Below, in pieces: positions 1 to 4,920 of a stretch of DNA of 6,449 nt. Source of the stretch: Spirochaetaceae bacterium (GTDB taxonomy: Bacteria > Spirochaetota > Spirochaetia > Treponematales > Breznakiellaceae); contig JAIRYB010000184.1 of NCBI GenBank assembly GCA_031267955.1, positions 1 to 6,449 of the forward strand. The letters are read 5' to 3'. The notes under the pieces are model-generated. The model searched no databases, was not told where the DNA came from, and was given only the letters and a program-made list of their open reading frames with translations. The first letter of the stretch is position 1, and each line of letters begins with the position of its first letter. A program made the position numbers and the translations under genes.

Positions 1-41
1 CTGCGGTGGCGCGCTCCGCGCCCCCTCCAATCCCTTGCGCT

Positions 42-75
42 GCAATAAAAACGGCGTCCATGCCGTTTTTATTGC
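42..75. terminator. Perfect 14-bp inverted repeat, candidate bidirectional terminator
   Basis: Arms 42-55 (gcaataaaaacggc) and 62-75 (gccgtttttattgc) are exact reverse complements around the six-base loop gtccat. The A5 and T5 runs lie inside the arms next to a four-pair GC core, so a transcript from either strand would form a hairpin whose 3' arm ends in a U-rich stretch. That is the layout of a bidirectional intrinsic terminator. The gene it would end lies left of the window. The core cggcgtccatgccgtt (52-67) recurs exactly at 268-283, so it may instead be one member of a dispersed palindromic repeat family. A smaller hairpin with a three-base loop (8-13 with 17-22) precedes it. Confidence 0.45.
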
Positions 76-147
76 TTTGAGTTTTGCTCCGCAAAACTCA
101 CGGATTTGTTACAGCCGGCATCCTGCCGGCCCGGCTTACGCCGGAAA
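74..147. repeat. Composite palindromic repeat, copy 1
   Basis: This unit strings together three hairpins. The first is 78-87 with 91-100 (tgagttttgc / gcaaaactca, loop tcc, all 10 pairs perfect). The second is 114-120 with 124-130 (gccggca / tgccggc, loop tcc). The third is 131-135 with 140-144 (ccggc / gccgg). The unit recurs about 120 bases downstream: 93-136 and 213-256 differ at only two positions, and 111-136 is identical to 231-256. No plausible protein is encoded; open frames here translate the repeat itself. Confidence 0.8.
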
Positions 148-189
148 TCCATACGGCTTGCGCTGGCTCAGCCGTACCCATGCGGATTT
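145..189. repeat. Imperfect hairpin between the two composite repeat copies
   Basis: The spacer between the copies can fold on itself. Outer arms aaatcc (145-150) and ggattt (184-189) enclose perfect inner arms tacggct (152-158) and agccgta (170-176), with an 11-base loop. The unpaired stretch lies mostly on the right arm (177-183). It looks like a further decayed palindrome in the same array rather than a separate element. Confidence 0.5.
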
Positions 190-192
190 TAA

Positions 193-266
193 GCTTTGAA
201 TTTTTCCTTGCAAAAACTCACGGATCTATTACAGCCGGCATCCTGCCGGCCCGGCTGCGCCGGAAA
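193..266. repeat. Composite palindromic repeat, copy 2 (partly decayed)
   Basis: This is the second copy of the 74-147 unit. Its first hairpin (197-220) has decayed: a mismatch (200 against 217), a second mismatch near the loop and an extra base remain, against a perfect stem in copy 1. The second hairpin (234-250) is intact. The third (251-255 with 259-263) is intact with a three-base loop. The copy is followed by cggcgtccatgccgtt (268-283), which in the first half precedes copy 1 at 52-67. The whole is therefore two units flanked by the same 16-base element. Confidence 0.75.
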
Positions 267-300
267 CCGGCGTCCATGCCGTTGCGTCCCGCGGGGGATT

Positions 301-337
301 AACCGCGTAAAGGGGAATCTTCGCGGTTGTTTTTCTT
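301..337 (+). terminator. Terminator-like hairpin followed by a T-rich run
   Basis: Arms aaccgcg (301-307) and cgcggtt (322-328) pair perfectly over seven bases with a 14-base loop, and are followed directly by gtttttctt (329-337). A GC-rich stem plus T-run reads as a rho-independent terminator on the plus strand. It would stop transcription entering from the left before the small gene at 481. The large loop makes it less certain than the terminator at 4829-4855. Confidence 0.4.
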
Positions 338-357
338 CATAATTACATGACTCTAAG

Positions 358-405
358 GGAATTCTAACAGCCGAAAAGGTAAATGCCCTTGCCCTGTTAA
401 ATTCC
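358..405 (+). promoter_or_regulatory. Long hairpin in the leader region of the small membrane-protein gene
   Basis: Positions 358-370 and 394-405 form a 12-pair stem interrupted only by a bulged C at 364 (ggaatt-c-taacag against ctgttaaattcc). Inside it, aagg (376-379) can pair with cctt (387-390). The structure ends 75 bases before the chosen start codon at 481. Unlike the palindromes elsewhere it is AT-rich, lacks a short loop and is not repeated in the window. It could be a leader RNA structure, or a dyad bound by a regulator. No clear sigma-70 promoter was found around it, so its transcription is not established. Confidence 0.4.
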
Positions 406-466
406 TGTTTGCGCTGGACATAACCGGGCAAAAGCGGTAGCTTAAAAACAGATAGAAATACTGTGC

Positions 467-471
467 GGGAG
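467..471 (+). promoter_or_regulatory. Ribosome binding site that decides the start of the small gene
   Basis: GGGAG lies nine bases before the ATG at 481. The longer frame can also open at a GTG (463), but that codon has only AT-rich sequence without a purine-rich Shine-Dalgarno motif upstream. The ATG at 481 is therefore preferred. Confidence 0.6.
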
Positions 472-480
472 CGCAAAACA

Positions 481-729
481 ATGCGGTTTGGCGAGATAAA
501 AGACATGCTGATCCAGGTAATCACTACATGGCAGGTGATCGCGGTCAGTGTAGTGGTAATCCTGTATTTTTTTCTGGTTTTCTATGTAGCCAGGCTCCGC
601 CGCAGCGCCCGCCCGCCCAGGGCATCGAGAAAGAAAAGAATCAAGGCGGCCCCGGTCGCAGTGGAAATGGAAGCCGAATCCTCCCCCGGCACTGAAGGGA
701 TTGAGGAAAATATTGTCGAGGAAGAATAG
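481..729 (+). CDS. Small single-pass membrane protein of unknown function
   Basis: This is an 82-residue protein read from the ATG at 481; a GTG at 463 would add six residues. I do not recognise a family. What is visible: a short amphipathic N-terminus (MRFGEIKDML), then one strongly hydrophobic segment at about residues 17-37 with the aromatic cluster ILYFFLVFY. A basic block follows at about residues 38-53 (RLRRSARPPRASRKKR), and the tail is acidic, ending in VEEE. Basic residues just after the membrane segment predict an N-out, C-in orientation with the charged tail in the cytoplasm. The mix of a basic linker and an acidic tail suggests a protein-contact role, but this is inference. It runs convergently to the nifJ gene. 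The TAG stop is followed in frame by more coding-like sequence (730-840), so the protein may be shortened. Confidence 0.65.
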   Translation: MRFGEIKDMLIQVITTWQVIAVSVVVILYFFLVFYVARLRRSARPPRASRKKRIKAAPVAVEMEAESSPGTEGIEENIVEEE

Positions 730-840
730 GCGGCGGAAGAAATCCGCAAGATCGAAAAAACCAAATGAGCCTCCGCGGAGCAGAACGCGAACTGGAGGTT
801 CGACGGGGTATTATACCCGCACTTTCCAATAAACGGTGAC
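730..840 (+). pseudogene. Possible decayed C-terminal extension of the small membrane protein
   Basis: Reading on in the frame of the small gene past its TAG (727-729) gives AAEEIRKIEKTK up to a TGA (766-768). Beyond that the frame gives ASAEQNANWRFDGVLYPHFP and a few more residues before the hairpin array begins. Of the 24 codons at 769-840, 18 end in G or C, as is common in the real genes here; the overlapping frame opened by the ATG at 765 has 10 of 23. This fits a longer ancestral gene with two nonsense changes. The alternative is that the protein simply ends at 729 and the rest is chance. A 24-codon frame (765-839) overlapping the TGA as ATGA is a weaker reading. Confidence 0.25.
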
Positions 841-843
841 ATA

Positions 844-887
844 CCAGGCGCCTTTTTGCCTGGCCGCTTGGCTACAAGCGGCCAGGC
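844..887. repeat. Overlapping alternative hairpins
   Basis: The segment gcctggccgcttg (858-870) pairs perfectly with caagcggccaggc (875-887) around the four-base loop gcta, making 13 pairs. Its first six bases, gcctgg (858-863), can instead pair with ccaggc (844-849) across an eight-base T-rich loop. The two folds exclude each other. The element starts directly beyond the coding-like tail of the small gene and begins the repeat array between the convergent genes. Confidence 0.6.
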
Positions 888-903
888 CCGGGAGAAGTTA
901 CGG

Positions 904-928
904 AACAAAAACGCCGCGCGTTTTTGTT
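904..928. terminator. Perfect 11-bp inverted repeat, candidate bidirectional terminator
   Basis: Arms aacaaaaacgc (904-914) and gcgtttttgtt (918-928) are exact reverse complements with the three-base loop cgc. As at 42-75, the A5 and T5 runs sit inside the arms beside a short GC core, so either transcript would end in a U-rich arm. It lies between the plus-strand small gene and the minus-strand nifJ gene, where one element could terminate both. Confidence 0.45.
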
Positions 929-931
929 TTC

Positions 932-954
932 GGAGTTTCACAAAGTGAAACTCC
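932..954. repeat. Perfect 10-bp inverted repeat with three-base loop
   Basis: Arms ggagtttcac (932-941) and gtgaaactcc (945-954) pair without mismatch around aaa. The build resembles the hairpin at 78-100: both have gagttt in one arm, aaactc in the other and a three-base loop, while the bases next to the loop differ in a compensatory way. This suggests a repeat family conserved in structure rather than in exact sequence. Confidence 0.7.
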
Positions 955-962
955 ACGCCTAT

Positions 963-1001
963 GCCCGGGGGCGTTGCGTCGCCAGGCCCGGGGGCGTTGC
1001 G
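963..1001. repeat. 16-base direct repeat, two copies
   Basis: The motif gcccgggggcgttgcg occurs at 963-978 and 986-1001, 23 bases apart, separated by tcgccag. It marks the change from AT-containing palindromes on the left to extremely GC-rich DNA on the right, just downstream of the nifJ stop codon. No gene is visible in it. Confidence 0.75.
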
Positions 1002-1081
1002 GGGTGTCCCCGCAGAGGGGGGTGCGGCGCGGCCGCGCGCGCCGCAGGGGGGCGGCTTCCCCCCTGCCCCTCCGGCGGAGG
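999..1081. repeat. GC-rich hairpin cluster after the nifJ stop codon
   Basis: Four stems can be drawn: gcgggg / ccccgc (999-1004 with 1008-1013), tgcggcgc / gcgccgca (1023-1030 with 1039-1046), gcagggggg / cccccctgc (1044-1052 with 1059-1067) and cctcc / ggagg (1069-1073 with 1077-1081). The second and third overlap by three bases and compete. Transcribed from the minus strand this would be the start of a heavily folded nifJ 3' untranslated region. It could block 3' exonucleases or help termination, although there is no U-run directly behind it. Confidence 0.6.
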
Positions 1082-1088
1082 AACCCGC

Positions 1089-4000
1089 CTAGAACGGGCG
1101 GTCGGCCAGGTATCTGTACTCTTTCCAGACCCGCTCGGCCTGGGCCTTTGCCTTGGAAAGCAGGGCGTCGGCGCGATCCGGGGAGGCGGCCTTGAGGCTC
1201 TTGAAGCGGACTTCTTTGTACATGAAGTCCTCCAGGGCCGTGCTCGGCTCCCGGGAATCAAGCTGGAAGGGGTTCTTCCCCTCGCCCTTGAGCCGGGGGT
1301 CGTAGCGGAAAAGGGGCCAGAGGCCGCTTGTAACTACCGCTTTCTGCTGCTCAAGGCCCCGGCTCATATCGATGCCGTGGTTGATGCAGTGGGAGTAGGC
1401 GATGATGATGGACGGGCCGTCGTAGCTTTCCGCTTCCCTGAACGCCTTGATGGTCTGCGCCATGTTGGCGCCCATGGAAATTTTGGCGGTGTACACATAG
1501 CCGTAACTCATGGCCATGGCGCCAAGGTCCTTCTTGGTAATCTCCTTGCCGGCGGCGGCGAATTTGGCTATGGCGCCGACAGGGGTGGCCTTTGACATCT
1601 GGCCGCCGGTGTTGGAATAGACTTCGGTGTCCAGGACCAGGAGGTTCACGTTGCGGCCGGAAGCGATAACATGGTCAAGGCCGCCGTAGCCGATGTCGTA
1701 GCCCCAGCCGTCGCCGCCCAGGATCCACACCGTCCGCTTGACAAAGTGATCGGCCAGGGAGAGGAGCAGTTTCGCGGTAGGCCTGGCGTCGTCCCTGAGC
1801 GCGGCTTTAAGTTCGTCCACCAGCTTGCGCTGTTCCTCAATCGCCGAGTCGTCGGCCTGGGTATTCGCCAGTATTTTGTCGAGCAGGGCGGCCTGGATGC
1901 CTTCGGCCCTGGCTTTGGCGGCCATTTCCCTGGCGTGGGAGGCGAGCTTGTCGCTGGTAAGCCTCATGCCTAAACCGAACTCGGCGGCGTCTTCAAAGAG
2001 GCTGTTGGACCAGGCCGGGCCGCGGCCGTCGGCGCGCTTGGCGTAGGGCGTGGTGGGGAGGTTCCCGCCGTAAATCGAAGAACAGCCTGTGGCGTTGGCG
2101 ATTACCGCGCGGTCGCCGAAAAGCTGGGAAAGTATCTTCAGATAGGGAGTCTCGCCGCAGCCGCCGCAAGCGCCGGAGAATTCAAAGAGCGGCCGCTTGT
2201 AAGCCAGGCCTTTCGGGGTAGCCAGGTTGATCTCCTGCGCGGGAGTCTCGGGCAGGCTCTGGAAGTACTCCCAGGCCGCGACCTGTTCGGCGTGGTAAGC
2301 GGAATCGTCGGAATAGGACTTCCAGGACAGGGCTTTTTTCGCCGGGTCTTCCTTGGATTTGCCGGGGCAGATATTGATGCAGACGCCGCATTCCATGCAG
2401 TCTTCGGCGGAAATAACAAGGCACATCTTTTTCCCCGCTTCGGCCTTGGGCTTGATCTCGGCGGTCTTGATGCCCGCGGGGGCTTTGCCCGCTTCCGCGT
2501 CGGTCAGGTTCTTAAAACGGATACAGGCGTGGGAACAGACCGCGGCGCACTGGCCGCACTGGATGCACAGGGCGGGGTCCCAGCTGGGTACCCGCTCGGC
2601 GACCGCCCGCTTCTCGTACTGGGTGGTAGCGCTGGGGAAGGTCCCGTCCTCGGGGATCTTGCTCACCGGGAGCTTGTCCCCCTCCTGGACGGAAACCGCG
2701 CCCAGCACCTCCCTGATCCACGCGTCTTTGGCGGTGGCAAAGGGCTGCTTCATGTGGAGATTCCCGCCGGGAACGGAGGGGTACTTCACCTCTTCCACAG
2801 CCGCCAGGGAGGCGTCCACAGTAGCGTAGTTCTTCTGGACCACGTCGGCGCCCTTCTTGCCGTAGGATTTTTCGATAAAGTGCTTCATCTCCTCCACAGC
2901 CTGGGCTTCGGGCAGCACGCCTGAAATTTTAAAGTAGGCGGCCTGCATAACCGTGTTGATCCGGTTCCCCATGCCGGTTTTGCGGGCGATTTCCGCCGCG
3001 TTGATCACGTAGAATTTGAGTTTTTTGTCGATAATGCGCTTCTGAGCTTCCACGGGAATTTCGTTCCACACTTCCCCGGCGCCAAAGGGGCTGTTGAGCA
3101 GGAAGACCCCGCCCTCTTTTACATTGGCAAGCATGTCCAATGTTTCCATGTAGGAGAATTTGTGGCAGGCCAGAAAGTCCGCCTTGGTGATAAGGTAGGG
3201 CCGGCGTATGGCGCCCTTGCCAAAACGCAGGTGGCTGATGGTAAAGCCGCCGGACTTCTTGGAATCGTAGGAAAAATACGCCTGGGCGGAAAGCTCGGGC
3301 TTCGCGTCGCCGATAATCTTGATCGAATTCTTGTTGGCGCCTACAGTCCCGTCGGAACCCAGGCCGTAGAACATCGCCTCGTTTATGCCCTCTTCGGCAA
3401 GTACAAAGGATTCATCGTAATCCAGGCTCTTGCCCAACACGTCGTCCTTGATGCCCACCACGAAGCCGGCGGTTTTCCTGCCCGAAAGATTGTCGAACAC
3501 GGCCTTGACCATTGCCGGGGTGAATTCTTTTGAACCAAGGCCGTAACGGCCCCCGAGGACAAGGGGATAGTCCCTGAGAGGGCCGTTTCCGGCGGCAATT
3601 ACTTCGCCGATGGCGGTGCGGACATCCCCGTAGAGCGGCTCGCCCAGGGAACCGGGTTCCTTGGTGCGGTCCAGAACGGCAATAGCCTTGACCGTCGGGG
3701 GCAGGGCCTTTACAAAGGCGGAGGCGTCAAAAGGCCGGTAGAGCCGCACCTTGAGTACGCCGACTTTCCCGCCCTTGCCGGCAAGGTATTCCACAGTTTC
3801 CTCGCAGGTTTCGGCCCCGGAACCCATGATGATGATCACGCTTTCGGCGTCTTTCGCGCCGAAATAATCAAAGATATGGTAGGCGCGGCCGGTGAGTTTG
3901 GCGTACTTGTCCATCTCGGCCTGGACAATGCCCGGCACGGCGTCGTAGTACTTGTTCACCCCTTCCCTGCCCTGGAAATAGGTGTCGGGGTTCTGGGCTG

Positions 4001-4655
4001 TCCCCCGGATAAAGGGCTTTTCCGGAGTAAGGCCCCGTCCGCGGTGGGCCAGCACCAGGCTTTCGTCGATCATCTGCCTCATCACATCGTAGGACACTTC
4101 TTCCACTTTCTGAAGCTCGTGGCTGGTGCGGAACCCGTCAAAAAAGTGCAGGAAGGGCACGCGGGCGCGGAGGGTGGAAGCGTGGGCGATAAGCGCCAGG
4201 TCCATTACCTCCTGGACGCTGTTGGACGAGAGCATGGCCCAGCCGGTCTGGCGGCAGGCCATTACATCCTGGTGGTCGCCGAAAATGGACAAGGACGAAG
4301 TGGCCAGGGCGCGCGCGGCGATATGGAACACGGTGGAAGTAAGTTCGCCGGCGATCTTGTACATATTCGGAATCATCAGGAGCAGGCCCTGGGAGGCCGT
4401 AAAGGTCGTGCTCAGGGCGCCGGTAGTAAGAGCGCCGTGAACAGCGCCGGCAGCGCCGGCTTCGGATTGCATTTCAACAACCTGGGGGATAGTATCCCAG
4501 AGGTTTTTCCGGCCCTGGGCGGAAAACTCATCGGAGAGCTCCCCCATGGGACTGGACGGAGTAATCGGATAAATCGCGATCACCTCACTCAGCGCATGGG
4601 CTACATGAGCCGCAGCGGTGTTTCCGTCAATCATAACCATGTGTTTTTCGGACAT
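1089..4655 (-). CDS. nifJ: Pyruvate:ferredoxin (flavodoxin) oxidoreductase, single-chain
   Basis: This cytoplasmic enzyme oxidises pyruvate with CoA to acetyl-CoA and CO2, passing electrons to ferredoxin or flavodoxin. The 1188 residues match the usual one-polypeptide form. The N-terminal substrate domain shows YPITPSSPMGE with Thr32, the Glu65 expected to contact the thiamine ring, and Arg115. The domain II signature VLDRTKEPGS and the gamma domain (YGLGSDGTVGANKNS, about residue 435) follow. A two-cluster ferredoxin domain has Cys697/700/703/707 and Cys753/756/759/763. The C-terminal thiamine-diphosphate domain has GDG (981-983), Thr1010 and Asn1015. The proximal cluster ligands are Cys830, 833, 858 and 1090. 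Spacings agree with the Desulfovibrio africanus enzyme as I remember it. The chain ends near where that enzyme's extra C-terminal extension would begin. The start is supported by GAGG six bases upstream and by a promoter. No ferredoxin, flavodoxin or regulator gene adjoins it. All key residues are present, so it should be active. Confidence 0.97.
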   Translation of the reverse strand: MSEKHMVMIDGNTAAAHVAHALSEVIAIYPITPSSPMGELSDEFSAQGRKNLWDTIPQVVEMQSEAGAAGAVHGALTTGALSTTFTASQGLLLMIPNMYKIAGELTSTVFHIAARALATSSLSIFGDHQDVMACRQTGWAMLSSNSVQEVMDLALIAHASTLRARVPFLHFFDGFRTSHELQKVEEVSYDVMRQMIDESLVLAHRGRGLTPEKPFIRGTAQNPDTYFQGREGVNKYYDAVPGIVQAEMDKYAKLTGRAYHIFDYFGAKDAESVIIIMGSGAETCEETVEYLAGKGGKVGVLKVRLYRPFDASAFVKALPPTVKAIAVLDRTKEPGSLGEPLYGDVRTAIGEVIAAGNGPLRDYPLVLGGRYGLGSKEFTPAMVKAVFDNLSGRKTAGFVVGIKDDVLGKSLDYDESFVLAEEGINEAMFYGLGSDGTVGANKNSIKIIGDAKPELSAQAYFSYDSKKSGGFTISHLRFGKGAIRRPYLITKADFLACHKFSYMETLDMLANVKEGGVFLLNSPFGAGEVWNEIPVEAQKRIIDKKLKFYVINAAEIARKTGMGNRINTVMQAAYFKISGVLPEAQAVEEMKHFIEKSYGKKGADVVQKNYATVDASLAAVEEVKYPSVPGGNLHMKQPFATAKDAWIREVLGAVSVQEGDKLPVSKIPEDGTFPSATTQYEKRAVAERVPSWDPALCIQCGQCAAVCSHACIRFKNLTDAEAGKAPAGIKTAEIKPKAEAGKKMCLVISAEDCMECGVCINICPGKSKEDPAKKALSWKSYSDDSAYHAEQVAAWEYFQSLPETPAQEINLATPKGLAYKRPLFEFSGACGGCGETPYLKILSQLFGDRAVIANATGCSSIYGGNLPTTPYAKRADGRGPAWSNSLFEDAAEFGLGMRLTSDKLASHAREMAAKARAEGIQAALLDKILANTQADDSAIEEQRKLVDELKAALRDDARPTAKLLLSLADHFVKRTVWILGGDGWGYDIGYGGLDHVIASGRNVNLLVLDTEVYSNTGGQMSKATPVGAIAKFAAAGKEITKKDLGAMAMSYGYVYTAKISMGANMAQTIKAFREAESYDGPSIIIAYSHCINHGIDMSRGLEQQKAVVTSGLWPLFRYDPRLKGEGKNPFQLDSREPSTALEDFMYKEVRFKSLKAASPDRADALLSKAKAQAERVWKEYRYLADRPF

Positions 4656-4661
4656 TTTTTT

Positions 4662-4665
4662 CCTC
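4662..4665 (-). promoter_or_regulatory. Ribosome binding site of nifJ
   Basis: On the minus strand GAGG is followed by six A residues and then the ATG at 4655-4653. This supports that start over the internal Met6 and Met8 codons. Confidence 0.7.
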
Positions 4666-4688
4666 GGTTTTTGGTAGGCTTTACCCCT

Positions 4689-4717
4689 ATCTTAACCTTT
4701 TCCGGGCCTTTTTTCAA
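4689..4717 (-). promoter_or_regulatory. Sigma-70-type promoter of nifJ
   Basis: Read on the minus strand, TTGAAA (4717-4712, five of six matches to TTGACA) and TAAGAT (4694-4689, four of six matches to TATAAT) are separated by exactly 17 bases. Transcription would start near 4682 and leave an untranslated leader of about 27 bases containing the GAGG site. No dyad overlaps the promoter itself, which fits constitutive expression of a central enzyme; that last point is inference. Confidence 0.65.
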
Positions 4718-4764
4718 GGACGCGGGATAGGGAGGCGGATTCCCGGGAGCCCGTCGCACTTGTA

Positions 4765-4795
4765 GGTTTTTGTGCCACTTCGTGCCGCAAAAACC
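4765..4795. repeat. Near-perfect inverted repeat with three-base loop
   Basis: Positions 4765-4778 pair with 4782-4795 around ttc. Of 14 positions, 12 are Watson-Crick pairs, one is a T-G wobble and one is a C-C mismatch. The arms carry ggtttttg and caaaaacc. It lies about 50 bases upstream of the nifJ -35 box and beyond the terminator of the preceding gene, so it is probably untranscribed in the main units. Its short loop and T/A-run arms match the palindromes at 78-100, 904-928 and 932-954. An outer pairing, gtagg (4762-4766) with cctac (4810-4814), is possible but competes for two bases. Confidence 0.6.
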
Positions 4796-4814
4796 ACGAT
4801 AAATAGGCTCCTAC

Positions 4815-4886
4815 GCAGTTTGCAGGGTAAAAAATCGCCTGATCGGCGATTTTTTGAGGATTTAAACGCGAAGCGCAGCAAACTGC
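4815..4886. repeat. Outer inverted repeat nesting the terminator
   Basis: The nine bases gcagtttgc (4815-4823) are the exact reverse complement of gcaaactgc (4878-4886). They enclose the terminator hairpin at 4829-4855, with about 22 unpaired bases on one side and 5 on the other. A transcript of the DUF5312-like gene would meet the 4878-4886 arm first. The other arm lies past the terminator, so the outer stem could form only in read-through RNA. Confidence 0.5.
4829..4855 (-). terminator. Intrinsic terminator of the DUF5312-like gene, bidirectional in form
   Basis: Arms aaaaaatcgcc (4829-4839) and ggcgatttttt (4845-4855) pair perfectly over 11 bases with the loop tgatc. It begins 65 bases after the minus-strand stop codon at 4921. 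The A6 and T6 ends give a U-run on either strand. No plus-strand gene leads into it, so the minus-strand gene is its natural client. Together with the promoter at 4689-4717 it separates nifJ transcription from the gene upstream. Confidence 0.8.
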
Positions 4887-4920
4887 CGGGACATTCCGGC
4901 GGGGCCTGGGGCAAACCTCC

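Noticed and set aside
1..300. CRISPR array
   Set aside because: Only two copies of a 120-base unit are present, without regular short repeats and unique spacers.
84..302. 72-residue plus-strand open frame
   Set aside because: It translates the duplicated palindromic repeat (TAGILPARL appears twice) and has no ribosome site or protein-like character.
327..355. Possible promoter for the small gene (TTGTTT, and CATAAT at 338-343)
   Set aside because: No pairing of -35 and -10 boxes at 16-18 bases is convincing, and TTGTTT is better explained as the T-run of the hairpin at 301-328.
765..839. 24-codon frame overlapping a TGA as ATGA
   Set aside because: It has no ribosome site and no coding-like third-position bias (10 of 23 codons end in G or C), and the other frame is better supported.
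582..956. 124-residue minus-strand open frame
   Set aside because: Its N-terminal part is read from the palindromes at 904-954 and the rest is antisense to the small membrane-protein gene.
990..1052. G-quadruplex
   Set aside because: Four G runs exist, but the intervening stretches are about 6, 12 and 24 bases, too long for a standard motif, and the same bases form strong hairpins.
836..1195. 119-residue plus-strand open frame, with an overlapping longer one from 924
   Set aside because: Both translate the hairpin array and the antisense of the nifJ end, giving Arg/Gly/Pro-rich nonsense.
3876..4730. 284-residue plus-strand open frame opposite nifJ
   Set aside because: It is antisense to conserved nifJ codons and runs through the nifJ promoter; such frames are expected opposite a gene rich in third-position G and C.
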